From a virus, in IMG/VR virus record IMGVR_UViG_3300017613_002795, positions 1 through 21,453 of that record: DNA of 21,453 nt; one strand, written 5' to 3'. The notes beneath the pieces are model-generated. The model was given only the letters and a program-made list of their open reading frames with translations, searched no databases and had not been told where the DNA came from. Every line of letters begins with the position of its first letter. Position 1 is the first letter of the stretch. Positions 1-7,368 of this stretch are shown here, piece after piece. A program made the translations under genes and the position numbers.

Positions 1-2
1 AG

Positions 3-1484
3 GGAATCCAACCAGGGTTCCAAACAATAGACGTACAGAATTTGTTCCCTGCGACTGATTGTGGCCCTGATGTTCGGCAGGGCTCCTATTGTTTTGAGCG
101 TGCTGTTATATCCAGGCGGAAGTTACTGCAAAAACGGGTGCCGAAAGCCGTTCTGGACGGTTGGCTCATTAAAAATGTAGAAAAGGTATTGCGAGAGGGG
201 CCAAAGGGGATTGAAGGTGTAATGTCGGTAACAACGAGTTCTCAGGAATTTGAACTTTGGTACTACTACGGGTTAGTCCCTAAGGCCACCTTTGATTTGG
301 TTGGAATATCAGTGGAAGATAATCTAGAATCAGTCTGGGCTAATGTAGTTTTAATAAATGATGAGATTGTTAAAATTGGTCCGGCTCCTTTGGAAGATGA
401 GATCCCATACCATTTACTGAAGTGGCGAAAACGTTGGATTGGGGGTAAAGAACACTGGGCAGGTCGTGGAATTGCGGAGGAAGGTGAGTATATTCAGCGA
501 AGTGCAACAGCACATTTACGAAATCTAAATGATAACTCTGCACTTGCAGCAGTACCTCAACGAATTCATTGGAAGGGGATTGTTACTCCAATGAATAAAA
601 TCTATGAGTGGGCACCCGGAAAAGACTGGGTTGTTGAGAATAAGGAATTCTCGCTTGATAATATTAAGGCAGTGGCGAATGCTTTTCAATTCATTGATAT
701 TCCAGCACATTTACCAGAGCTTCGTAATAATATTGAGATGGATCTTCGACTGTTTCAGAAGGTGACTGGAATTGATGATATGGTAATGGGACATGCACAA
801 GTGTCATCGGTAGGCGGAGGGCAAATGCAACTTAATGCTGCTGCACATCTTCCTCGACGAGTAAAGGCATACTATGATGCAAGTATTCTACGGCCAGTGG
901 TTTCACTTGCATTAGCTTGGATTCGTCGGTATAAGAAAGAGGAACTTCCGTTGGGTGATGTTACAGTCACTATTGAGGGGAGTGCAACAGAGATTAAGCG
1001 CGATGTGCAGGCGGCCTCACTTGTTCAATCAATCAATTTGTCAACAAATCCAGTATTTGGGCATGATCCTGCCCTTTTGATGGATAAGTATCTGGAGGGG
1101 AACGAATTTGACCCAGAAACTACGAAGTTGACGCCAGAGCGCCAGCAAGAGCTAGCATCCCTACTCCAGCCCGGTCCTGATGAAAAGGCCCAGGCGGCCG
1201 TGAAGAGTGCAGAACTTCGAGCGGGTGCATTGACGGAACAGGGGCGAATGAAAGCCGAGGGGCATCAGCTTGATACAATTTTGTCGGCTGAAGATGCCGC
1301 TAGAGGCCGAAAGCATGATAAGGAAATGTTGAGTATGAAGATGAAAATGGAGTTGGTTCAGTATGCACAAAAACGGGGAATTGATCTCCAAATAGCAGAG
1401 CAGGAATTGGAAGCCATAAAAATTCCTGAAATGGCTGTTAGTGCCAATTTAGATGCAAAAGGTAATACTAATGAAGATACTTGA
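3..1484 (+). CDS. Portal protein, 5'-truncated by the window edge
   Basis: This is probably the portal, the dodecameric ring at one capsid vertex through which DNA is packaged and ejected. The frame is open from base 3, so the true start lies outside the window. The TTG at 42 is only an internal codon. About 493 residues are visible. Podovirus portal hallmarks are an early strand followed by a basic helix (ISRRKLLQ), a central aromatic strand around YEWAPGKDW, a helical stretch ending in VTGIDDMVMG, and an IRPVVSLALAWIRR helix. The last ~110 residues are Gln/Glu/Lys/Met-rich and strongly helical, as in C-terminal portal barrels or crowns. It is followed by small-protein, scaffold and capsid genes, the classic order, so a terminase large subunit gene is expected just upstream. 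The family call comes from pattern recognition without a search. Confidence 0.82.
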   Translation, partial: GIQPGFQTIDVQNLFPATDCGPDVRQGSYCFERAVISRRKLLQKRVPKAVLDGWLIKNVEKVLREGPKGIEGVMSVTTSSQEFELWYYYGLVPKATFDLVGISVEDNLESVWANVVLINDEIVKIGPAPLEDEIPYHLLKWRKRWIGGKEHWAGRGIAEEGEYIQRSATAHLRNLNDNSALAAVPQRIHWKGIVTPMNKIYEWAPGKDWVVENKEFSLDNIKAVANAFQFIDIPAHLPELRNNIEMDLRLFQKVTGIDDMVMGHAQVSSVGGGQMQLNAAAHLPRRVKAYYDASILRPVVSLALAWIRRYKKEELPLGDVTVTIEGSATEIKRDVQAASLVQSINLSTNPVFGHDPALLMDKYLEGNEFDPETTKLTPERQQELASLLQPGPDEKAQAAVKSAELRAGALTEQGRMKAEGHQLDTILSAEDAARGRKHDKEMLSMKMKMELVQYAQKRGIDLQIAEQELEAIKIPEMAVSANLDAKGNTNEDT

Positions 1485-1734
1485 AGACCACGAGCGGCAG
1501 CAATCGGGTGTGCGAACCATCTTGGCTGAATTGCAAAAGAGCCAGGAGGCTGTGAAAATGGAATGTATTCAATCTAAGGTGGAAGATTTAATGCAGGAAG
1601 CACTCAGGACGCAATGGTATCGAGGACAATTTGCCATTCTTTCCCATTTTATTGACAAAATAGAGAATTCGGAGTATGCTAATAGAAGCGAGGAAGGAAT
1701 CGGCGAGGCGGCATTGCCCCCAAGCCAGCAATAA
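1471..1734 (+). CDS. Small helical phage protein of unknown function (87 aa)
   Basis: I do not recognise a named family. The ATG at 1471 is preferred over the ATG at 1453 because an AAAGG-like ribosome binding site (about 1458-1461) sits just before it, and because it gives a 14-base overlap with the portal end instead of 32. The product is charged and almost entirely helical in composition. The middle (KVEDLMQEALRTQWYRGQF) reads as an amphipathic helix, and the C-terminus is loose and acidic (EEGIGEAALPPSQQ). Small helical proteins in this portal-to-scaffold gap are common in podoviruses and generally uncharacterised. A role in head assembly is inferred only from position. Confidence 0.7.
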   Translation: MKILEDHERQQSGVRTILAELQKSQEAVKMECIQSKVEDLMQEALRTQWYRGQFAILSHFIDKIENSEYANRSEEGIGEAALPPSQQ

Positions 1735-1793
1735 CCAGCACTCTGCGGACCAGTTCCCTTCCAATTGGCCCCCAGAAGAGAGCGAACTACGAA

Positions 1794-2741
1794 ATGACTG
1801 ACGAAACGACAGCGCCTGTAGAACCCAATGAGGCCCCGACATCAGAAACACCTGCGTCTGGACCTCAACTCAATATTGCAGAGAATGGTCTATATGCTGG
1901 AATGGATACTCCAGATCTGGATCTTCTTGATGGCACTGAGGAGCCTGAAGCTCCTGGAGCACCTGCTGAGAAAGAGCTTGAGCCAGAACCACCGCCGGAT
2001 CCAGTTCCTACACATTTCATTGGGGAATTGGATGAAACTGAGGTTTTGGCAGCTATCAAATTGGCTCAACAAGTTCCTGATATCCGGGCCAATGTGGAAC
2101 GGTCTGTTATGGGAAGGCTTGGTCCGATTGCAAAAGAGCTGAAGGATTTGCGAGCCTCTGGATTACGCGAATTTTCATTTGATCCAGAAACAAGCCCGGG
2201 GCTAAAAGAACTTATTGCGTTGGATTCTGGTATTGGAACTGCAATGCAAAAGGTATTGGCTGAGTTAAAGGTTAACTCTTTGGATGTTAAGGCTGCTGTG
2301 CAGCCTTTGCTGAATGAGAGTTTACCTCGTGCTCAGGCTGAAATGCACGATAGATTTCAAGATGATCTGCTACTCCAATTTGTTCCTGATGCATTTGATG
2401 TTGGCCCAACGCCGGAATTTGCCACTTTTATGCGGACCCAACCCCTAGATGTACAAGATGTGTTGCAAGGATGGGGACAGGAAGGGGCACAAGTGGGGCA
2501 AAAAAATGCTAGGACTGCAATTGGTGCGTTTCTGGCCTTTAAAGCAGAGCAAAAAGCAGTAGCTGATGCAAAAACTGTATCAGATCAGAAAAAGAAAGTG
2601 CAGACTAAAAACTTGCAGCGATCAGTTGAAGATGGGCAGTCCGGGAATGGTGGTGCTGGCACCACTTCTGGATTGAGCGAGCAAGAAGCACTGGATACTC
2701 GCATGAAAGACCAGGGCCTCCCCTTTTATCTGAATCCATAG
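1794..2741 (+). CDS. Putative capsid scaffolding protein (315 aa)
   Basis: This probably acts as the internal scaffold that guides coat assembly and then leaves or is degraded. Evidence is position, directly between portal and major capsid genes, and composition. Residues 1-75 are acidic, Pro/Ala/Glu-rich and probably disordered. Residues ~75-260 are helical with few aromatics. The tail from ~245 has a basic coiled stretch (AEQKAVADAKTVSDQKKK), then a Gly/Ser linker and a short conserved-looking end (GLPFYLNP). Scaffold proteins typically bind coat through a basic helical C-terminal region, which fits loosely. A GAAGAGAG site (1775-1782) lies about 11 bases before the ATG. No protease domain is visible. 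Sequence alone does not prove scaffolding. Confidence 0.65.
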   Translation: MTDETTAPVEPNEAPTSETPASGPQLNIAENGLYAGMDTPDLDLLDGTEEPEAPGAPAEKELEPEPPPDPVPTHFIGELDETEVLAAIKLAQQVPDIRANVERSVMGRLGPIAKELKDLRASGLREFSFDPETSPGLKELIALDSGIGTAMQKVLAELKVNSLDVKAAVQPLLNESLPRAQAEMHDRFQDDLLLQFVPDAFDVGPTPEFATFMRTQPLDVQDVLQGWGQEGAQVGQKNARTAIGAFLAFKAEQKAVADAKTVSDQKKKVQTKNLQRSVEDGQSGNGGAGTTSGLSEQEALDTRMKDQGLPFYLNP

Positions 2742-2774
2742 GGTGCTTGGCCTTCTTAAACGATTCCTTCTGAT

Positions 2775-2778
2775 GGAG
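2775..2778 (+). promoter_or_regulatory. Ribosome binding site of the major capsid gene
   Basis: GGAG lies seven bases before the ATG at 2786. It is the clearest Shine-Dalgarno match near the head genes and fixes the capsid start. The 44-base gap it sits in has no convincing promoter or terminator. Confidence 0.7.
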
Positions 2779-2785
2779 ATATAAG

Positions 2786-3844
2786 ATGACAATTTATTAT
2801 GGTACGGTTACCCAGCGAATCGGTATGTGGAAAGCCGATATCCTTTTGCAGGCATCCTACGTTCAAACCTTGCCGGTAACTGGGCCGCAGATGAAAAAAT
2901 TGCCCAAAAATGAGAGCAAAAGCTTGACGTTTCGTCGGTGGCTCCCATTCGGTGATGTTGATAACGAGTTTATACAAGCAGCCACGTCTGATGCGGCAAC
3001 GGCGTTTGCAACGGCACATTTGATTGCAGAGGGGCAAACGCCTAGTCCAGATCAGATTTCACCAGTTGATACTGCGGCTACCCTGCGTTCGTATGGAATG
3101 CTATATTCATTCACCGATGAAACATTTGAATTTCATGAGGATGATATTCCAGATGAAATTATAAATCAATTAGGCAAACGGCGAGGCTCGCTGGAAGAGC
3201 AGATCAATTTTGCAGCTTTGCAAAGTGCTACGTCTGTTCTGTATGCGGGGGGAGGTTCAACCCGAGTCAGTGTGAATGGTACTATCAAATTGCCCGGCCT
3301 TCGATTAGTAACGAGGCGTCTTTCGGATCGTAGTGCCAATATGATGACCAAGAGCACGAAGCCGGGGCCTGGAGAAGGAAGCGCACCAGTCGAATCGGGT
3401 TGGGTGGTTATTACCAATACTGACAACATCAGTACATTTCGTGATATGGACGGGTGGGTAAAAAAGGAGCATTATGCGGGTGCAACGCCACTTCATCCAT
3501 TTGAGCGGGGTAGTGTGGAGGAGTATCGTATTATTGCAACACCCCATCTGAAACCCATTGTAGGTGCAGGTGCCTCTGGAACGAGTGGCTTGAAAACCAC
3601 TGGTGGTTCTGTGGATGTTTATCAGACAATGGTCTTTGGTGAAAAAGCTTGGGGCTGTGTGAATCCGACTCAAGCAAATACTATGAAACCCATTTTGATC
3701 CCGACGGGAAAGGTTGATAAATCGGACCCATTGGGACAGATTGGACTGTATGGCATGAAATTTTGGACCGTTGCTTTAATCCTCAACAATGGTTGGCTTT
3801 ACAAGTATGAGCACGGTGCTGATGCTTTGACTGGTTCGTACTAA
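2786..3844 (+). CDS. Major capsid protein, N4 gp56-like family (352 aa)
   Basis: This is the shell-forming coat protein. The sequence matches the pattern of the N4-gp56 family of HK97-fold coat proteins. There is an N-terminal QTLP segment near 27-30, then a basic RRWLPF turn at 50-55. LIAEGQTP at 79-86 leads into RSYGMLYSFTDETFEF at 101-116. A mid-protein receptor-like strand TNTDNISTFRDMDGW lies at 210-224. The closing DPLGQIGLYGMKFWT at 314-328 is followed by a hydrophobic strand with NNGWLYKYEHGA. Length is normal for the family. It follows the scaffold and precedes two small genes likely to encode shell-bound proteins. The start is set by GGAG at 2775-2778. This is one of the most secure calls in the window. 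HK97-like maturation cleavage is not evident. Confidence 0.9.
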   Translation: MTIYYGTVTQRIGMWKADILLQASYVQTLPVTGPQMKKLPKNESKSLTFRRWLPFGDVDNEFIQAATSDAATAFATAHLIAEGQTPSPDQISPVDTAATLRSYGMLYSFTDETFEFHEDDIPDEIINQLGKRRGSLEEQINFAALQSATSVLYAGGGSTRVSVNGTIKLPGLRLVTRRLSDRSANMMTKSTKPGPGEGSAPVESGWVVITNTDNISTFRDMDGWVKKEHYAGATPLHPFERGSVEEYRIIATPHLKPIVGAGASGTSGLKTTGGSVDVYQTMVFGEKAWGCVNPTQANTMKPILIPTGKVDKSDPLGQIGLYGMKFWTVALILNNGWLYKYEHGADALTGSY

Positions 3845-3859
3845 GAGGGAGATGCAATA

Positions 3860-4372
3860 ATGCGGAATGAAATTGATATTGGGTCCGCGCTAGGCGGAAT
3901 GACCCCAGGCCGTGATTTGCGGCATCTTCGACGCCTGATGGAAGCCGCCTTAGTTCCAATGCAAACGCAGCTTCTTACAACGACTGCTCTGGGGATCAAG
4001 GTTGCTGGATCGGCACTGGCTGCATCTTCAGCGACTGTTACGTATCAAGTAGGGGGGCAATTAGCGACAAAAGCATCCTCTGATATGGCGGCGCTTTCGG
4101 GAACTGTGACTAACGCAGCCTTTAACGTGTATGTTTTCTCAATCACGTTGGGTGGAACTCTGGTGACTAGGATGGGACTGGAAGGTGCCACACTGGTGAC
4201 GGTGAAGTTTCCTTCCATTCCCGAGGAGGAAGCTGTTCTGGGCTTCGTTATCATTAATCCGACCGGAACCGGAAACTTCGTAGGTGGAACGACTGAACTG
4301 GATGATGCGACTGTCGTTCCAACTGCCTCCTTCGTTAACACTCCATTCCCCTTCAACCCCTATTTGAGGTAA
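3860..4372 (+). CDS. Probable head-associated virion protein (170 aa)
   Basis: The gene starts 15 bases after the capsid stop with AGGGAG (3846-3851) eight bases before the ATG. The N-terminal ~40 residues form a basic helix beginning RNEIDIGSALGGMTPGRDLR. From ~45 to the end it is Thr/Val/Ala/Gly-rich with alternating hydrophobics, which suggests beta-sandwich or fibre-like structure. The end is aromatic/proline-rich (FVNTPFPFNPYLR). That layout, a helical anchor followed by a beta domain, would suit a capsid decoration or head-fibre protein, and the position directly after the coat gene supports it. I do not recognise a characterised homologue. Its 3' end uses many C-ending codons, like the next gene, consistent with high expression. 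Confidence 0.7.
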   Translation: MRNEIDIGSALGGMTPGRDLRHLRRLMEAALVPMQTQLLTTTALGIKVAGSALAASSATVTYQVGGQLATKASSDMAALSGTVTNAAFNVYVFSITLGGTLVTRMGLEGATLVTVKFPSIPEEEAVLGFVIINPTGTGNFVGGTTELDDATVVPTASFVNTPFPFNPYLR

Positions 4373-4378
4373 GCAATT

Positions 4379-4747
4379 ATGGCACTTCCTTCTGGAATGA
4401 CTTTGACCAAAATCAGTGAAAACATCGGTCCGACTGGCATCCGTGTGATGTTCTCTGGTACTGGTACCTACACTAGCGCTGACTTCCCTGTTAGCGTAGC
4501 TGAGGGCCTGGGTTTTACTCCAGCCTACGTGAGGTTCACCAACTTGACTGACCGGGTTACGATGGAGCAGTTTGTTGACACTCTATTGGATGGCGGCTCT
4601 AATGCTAAGGGGCTGAAGCAGGTGGCCGCTGGTACTGGGACGTATGAGGCTACAGGGCTGACCGTTACTGCGAAGACCGTTACACTGGATGTTGACGTCT
4701 GTCTGCTGACGGACAATGACGACTTCATCCTGGTTTGTGGTCGATAA
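4379..4747 (+). CDS. Putative abundant capsid-decoration-type protein (122 aa)
   Basis: The family is not recognised. The protein is small, Thr/Val/Gly/Asp-rich and beta-like, with no membrane segment or coiled coil. GAGG at 4366-4369 lies within the end of the previous gene, nine bases before the ATG. Codon use stands out from most of the window: Ile codons are all ATC (4 of 4), Asp is mainly GAC (7 of 9) and Phe mainly TTC (4 of 6), whereas for example the LSD-repeat gene downstream favours GAT. In phages such bias often marks a protein made in large amounts. With its place at the end of the capsid cluster, just before a hairpin, this suggests a multi-copy shell protein. The role is inference. 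Confidence 0.68.
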   Translation: MALPSGMTLTKISENIGPTGIRVMFSGTGTYTSADFPVSVAEGLGFTPAYVRFTNLTDRVTMEQFVDTLLDGGSNAKGLKQVAAGTGTYEATGLTVTAKTVTLDVDVCLLTDNDDFILVCGR

Positions 4748-4761
4748 CGGCGGCATTTATA

Positions 4762-4792
4762 GGGGGCAATGATGATGAATGTTGTTGCCCCC
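4762..4792 (+). terminator. Strong hairpin closing the capsid gene cluster
   Basis: The arms GGGGGCAA (4762-4769) and TTGCCCCC (4785-4792) pair perfectly over eight bases, six of them G-C. Further G-T and A-T pairs can extend the stem into the loop. It sits 15 bases after the 122-aa gene stop and 25 bases before the next start. No U-rich tract follows on the + strand (next bases CAATAATG), so it is not a textbook intrinsic terminator. It could be a leaky terminator or a 3'-end stabiliser that keeps capsid mRNA abundant. Confidence 0.55.
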
Positions 4793-4804
4793 CAATAATG
4801 AATT

Positions 4805-4810
4805 GAGGAA
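4805..4810 (+). promoter_or_regulatory. Ribosome binding site after the hairpin
   Basis: GAGGAA lies six bases before the ATG at 4817. It supports that start and shows that translation restarts independently after the hairpin rather than by overlap with the preceding gene. Confidence 0.6.
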
Positions 4811-4816
4811 ATACGA

Positions 4817-5299
4817 ATGAGAGCAAATGAGGGTAGACTTGATACCGATAACACCCAGGTTGGTGTTGAGACGAAAATTAGGCAGGGATCACAGATCTCT
4901 GATCCCATTATCGAGCAACCGGCACACTCGGTAATACAAACTGAGGTTCCACCCATGGACCAAATGGAATTGGAGCAATTCATGAATGAGGAATTACGTG
5001 TATTGATTCATGAACCCCAGTTAGACGGAGAACCCCCAGTTGTAGAACTGGAGGTTGGTGGAATCCCTTGTTATGCAATGCGGGGAATTCCACAGATGTT
5101 GAGGCGTAAATATGTGGAGGTTCTGGCGCGGGCTCGCAGTGCTCGTGTTCGACACTGGTATAAACAGCAAGGAGACGAATCAAAGAATTTTCAAACGTTT
5201 TCCAGTCGAGCATTAACTTATCCATTTATTGTAGAAAAAGACCCAAGTGGCGGAAAGGGTGGGGCTTGGTTAGCAAGTATGCTGGCTGCTGCGGCATAG
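4817..5299 (+). CDS. Conserved-looking phage virion-module protein (160 aa)
   Basis: Function is unknown. The first ~45 residues are polar and likely disordered. An acidic helix (MDQMELEQFMNEELRVLI) follows. A small beta segment around residues 70-90 ends in GGIPCYAMRGIPQMLRRKYV, which leads into a basic helix rich in Arg/Ala (ARARSARVRHW). The end is Gly/Ala-rich. The pattern of a short beta turn with an RG motif followed by RRKYVE is one I associate with small uncharacterised proteins in phage structural regions, but I cannot name the family. It starts from a good ribosome binding site and is followed 13 bases later by another small gene. A structural or assembly role is inferred from context. 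Confidence 0.65.
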   Translation: MRANEGRLDTDNTQVGVETKIRQGSQISDPIIEQPAHSVIQTEVPPMDQMELEQFMNEELRVLIHEPQLDGEPPVVELEVGGIPCYAMRGIPQMLRRKYVEVLARARSARVRHWYKQQGDESKNFQTFSSRALTYPFIVEKDPSGGKGGAWLASMLAAAA

Positions 5300-5312
5300 A
5301 GGACGAAAGGTA

Positions 5313-5606
5313 ATGGCAATTCCAATTATTGCGGCAACAACGGCGGCTGCTTCCCGTGTTATAGCTGTTGTGGGAGTGCAGGGATTGCTGATGGCAACAG
5401 GGCTTGGTGCAGCAGAAACAATTACAATTGAATTTACTCCTGATGATGGAGCGACCTGGGAGGCATTGGGGATCGGGGGAACTGTACAGACCTTAACTGA
5501 TGATGGAAATGTTAAAACCATCACAGGTCCTATAACCCTTGGAATTTCTAAAGGTTCGACTACGGCAGCTGTAGGTGTTTGGTTAGCAACTCGAGATAGG
5601 CCCTGA
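5313..5606 (+). CDS. Small beta-rich virion candidate (97 aa)
   Basis: Residues 1-33 are Ala/Ile/Val-rich and hydrophobic, which could be a buried beta/alpha stretch or a weak membrane-like segment. The remainder alternates Thr, Gly and hydrophobics with an acidic FTPDDGATWEALG stretch, reading as a compact beta domain. An AAAGG-like ribosome binding site (5306-5310) lies just before the ATG. The stop TGA shares its last base with the ATG of the next gene, so the two are probably translationally coupled. The family is not recognised. A small virion or tail accessory protein is the best guess from position, and a secreted or membrane protein is possible because of the hydrophobic N-terminus. 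Confidence 0.6.
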   Translation: MAIPIIAATTAAASRVIAVVGVQGLLMATGLGAAETITIEFTPDDGATWEALGIGGTVQTLTDDGNVKTITGPITLGISKGSTTAAVGVWLATRDRP

Positions 5607-5776
5607 TGCCGGTTATTCTGAGACGACTTGAAGAACCATCTACTTGGTCTGCCTTTGGTGGAATTGCTCTTATGTTGGGTATTGCCTCTGAAGATTGGAT
5701 ACAATACCCTTCTCTGGGCACTGTACTAGCGAGTTTTGCTCTTGGTATTATATTGCAAGAAAGCGGAGAAGCTTAG
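5606..5776 (+). CDS. Two-segment small membrane protein, holin-like (56 aa)
   Basis: This ORF translates cleanly from an ATG that overlaps the previous stop by one base (TGATG). The product begins MPVILRRLEEPSTWSAFGG, then has a first hydrophobic segment at about 16-27, a short polar turn with ED and W, and a second at about 36-50. It ends with QESGEA. Small phage proteins with an RRL.EPSTW start and one or two hydrophobic helices are often annotated as holins or unknown membrane proteins. A holin would open the inner membrane for lysis. No endolysin is visible in the window, so the role is inferred. It could also be a virion membrane-interacting factor. It is followed by another membrane micro-ORF with a one-base overlap. 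Confidence 0.6.
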   Translation: MPVILRRLEEPSTWSAFGGIALMLGIASEDWIQYPSLGTVLASFALGIILQESGEA

Positions 5777-5874
5777 TGAATATGATTATATTAGTTCCTG
5801 TTATAATTGTTGCTCTCTGGGGCCACGTTCTGAGGAAGAGATGCAGAAGGCATACAACGTTGCATAACTTCTAG
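5776..5874 (+). CDS. Micro-ORF with one membrane segment and basic tail (32 aa)
   Basis: The GTG at 5776 shares a base with the preceding TAG, and GGAGAA (5765-5770) lies five bases upstream. An ATG two codons later (5782) is the alternative start. The product is a hydrophobic stretch (IILVPVIIVALWG) followed by a strongly basic tail with LRKRCRR. This predicts a single-span protein with the basic end in the cytoplasm. It resembles the layout of small lysis or membrane accessory proteins, but at this length chance ORFs are common. The overlap with the 56-aa membrane gene, the ribosome binding site and the coherent hydrophobic-then-basic pattern are the reasons to list it. Confidence 0.4.
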   Translation: MNMIILVPVIIVALWGHVLRKRCRRHTTLHNF

Positions 5875-5910
5875 TGGTTTAATGTTGACAATAATAGTGA
5901 AGAGGCAATA

Positions 5911-6228
5911 ATGGTTGATATAACTGATGCGAATGCGATCAAATTCATCAATGAGCAGATTCGGCCCATTGCTGAAGCTATGCGAAACCTGAATGTCGAA
6001 ATTGACGCCATGACAGTCGATTGGTTCAGCGGTACCAATACTGTGGTTGGTAGTTCTGCTTCCGATGATATTGCCGATGGGCGAGCAGATGAGGGAATAA
6101 GCCGCCTTACTGCATCCGATGTCTCATTACTGGTGACGCAAGCAATAACGTTTCAGACTCAGATGAATGGAGGTGGAGTTGATGGCATCATAGCGAAGCC
6201 ATGTGTGAGGCCGGTGAAAGTTAGTTAA
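5911..6228 (+). CDS. Conserved-looking phage protein of unknown function (105 aa)
   Basis: AGAGG (5901-5905) sits five bases before the ATG. The N-terminal half is helical (AIKFINEQIRPIAEAMRNLN and following), then WFSGTN, an acidic GRADEGISRLTASD segment, another helix, and a short conserved-looking end with GGGVDGIIAKPCVRPVKV. I recognise this arrangement (FVNEQIRP near the start, DGR-x-x-EG-x-S-x-L-T in the middle, KPCVRP at the end) as recurrent in phage structural clusters, without an assigned function. Position suggests a virion or tail-assembly protein. The KPCVRP end and the compact size argue that it is complete. No membrane segment is seen. Confidence 0.72.
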   Translation: MVDITDANAIKFINEQIRPIAEAMRNLNVEIDAMTVDWFSGTNTVVGSSASDDIADGRADEGISRLTASDVSLLVTQAITFQTQMNGGGVDGIIAKPCVRPVKVS

Positions 6229-6246
6229 CTTTCGGGCATAATTACC

Positions 6247-7368
6247 ATGGCTATAACAGAACGATACTGTGATTGCGATCTCGCTACCGGGCTGAATGAC
6301 GGCACAAGTGAGGCGAATGCCTGGCAAACATTGGCTGCTGCTTCAAATACAACCACTGGGATTCAGCCGGGAGAAAGATGTAATATAAAACGTACATCGT
6401 CACCCCATGACCCTGGGGCACATGTCACGTTCAGTAAGGCCGCGACTGTTACAGCCCCGGTCCATCTACGCGGATATACGTCCACTATCGGGGATGGTGG
6501 ACTTTTTCAGTGTCATTTCTCCAGCGCCACATATAAGTTTGCTATCTCGGGCCATCAAATAATAGCCGAAGGATTGGATATTAAGGGATCACGTGCAGCG
6601 GTATTATTGGATATAACGGGGAAGAATGCCACTGTATATAGATCAATAATAACAACAGATAGCTCTACAGGGCAAGCGGTGAATATGCTATATGCCAACA
6701 TTTTAAATAGCCATATAGTTGGAGAGGGAAGCTCTTCAACGCATACAGTACGATCAGCAGGTGGCTGTGTTAGCAATTGCCTTATAGAAAGTAATGGAGC
6801 GGATAAGGCAATTGAGATGAAATCCGCATATGCATGCATAATCTCAAATAATGTTATTATAGGGGCGGGGACTGATATTGGTATCGAGATGAATGGTACG
6901 ACTACTCTGATAAATGCAGCTACTGGCAATAGGATATATAACTTTAACGATGGTATTAAGATCGTGCAGATGCCTGGAGTGAGTGGCTACCCGTATATTA
7001 TTCAAGCTAACAGTATTTATGATGTAGCCACAGGGATAAATAATGCAGATACAGAACAAACAACCATGAGGTTGATTGGGAATGGTATAGGCGGAGCGAC
7101 AACAGCACGATATAGTGGTTTTGGTGATGCGCCGATTCTACAGGATATTGTTTTAACGGCTGATCCTTATGTTGATGCAGCAAATGACGATTTAACACTA
7201 AATAATACTGCAGGAGGTGGAGCACTTCTCCGAGCCGCTGGCTTTCCAATTAACATGCCATATGATTGGGCTAATATGACAGAAAAAGAAACTTATGAGG
7301 GTGCTGGCGGTGGTGGCGTACTTGTTCCACAAGGGCTTCATCCGATCGGTGCGGGGATTATCGCATGA
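6247..7368 (+). CDS. Pectate-lyase-like beta-helix virion protein (373 aa)
   Basis: This is likely a right-handed parallel beta-helix protein, the fold used by many tailspikes and some polysaccharide depolymerases. The start has the typical entry motif of such proteins, a Y-x-D-x-D-L-A-T-G-L-N-D-G-T-x-x-x-A-W pattern followed by an LAAA helix cap. Residues ~50-310 then show irregular coils of short beta strands separated by Gly/Asn/Ser turns, with several NxI and GNxI rungs (e.g. SNNVIIGAG, GNRIYNF, ANSIYDV). The end is Gly-rich (EGAGGGG) with a short GLHPIGAGII tail that may be an attachment or oligomerisation piece. No catalytic residues can be assigned. The Shine-Dalgarno signal is weak. 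The last four bases overlap the next gene (ATGA), so the two are coupled and may form one appendage. Confidence 0.72.
   Translation: MAITERYCDCDLATGLNDGTSEANAWQTLAAASNTTTGIQPGERCNIKRTSSPHDPGAHVTFSKAATVTAPVHLRGYTSTIGDGGLFQCHFSSATYKFAISGHQIIAEGLDIKGSRAAVLLDITGKNATVYRSIITTDSSTGQAVNMLYANILNSHIVGEGSSSTHTVRSAGGCVSNCLIESNGADKAIEMKSAYACIISNNVIIGAGTDIGIEMNGTTTLINAATGNRIYNFNDGIKIVQMPGVSGYPYIIQANSIYDVATGINNADTEQTTMRLIGNGIGGATTARYSGFGDAPILQDIVLTADPYVDAANDDLTLNNTAGGGALLRAAGFPINMPYDWANMTEKETYEGAGGGGVLVPQGLHPIGAGIIA

Noticed and set aside
42-44. TTG at 42 as start of the portal gene
   Set aside because: The same frame is open back to base 3 and the residues before 42 read as normal portal-like protein sequence, so the gene is cut by the window edge.
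1453-1470. ATG at 1453 as start of the small gene after the portal
   Set aside because: The ATG at 1471 has a better-placed AAAGG site and a smaller overlap with the portal end.
4525-5704. Antisense open frames of 152 codons (4525-4983) and 144 codons (5270-5704)
   Set aside because: Both lie across several well-supported + strand genes. Their products are Ser/Val/Pro-rich without coherent domains, typical of shadows.
5885-5913. Promoter-like TTGACA before the 105-aa gene
   Set aside because: The -35 hexamer is perfect, but the best -10 (ATAATG) at 17-base spacing overlaps the start codon and would give a leaderless mRNA despite a good ribosome binding site.
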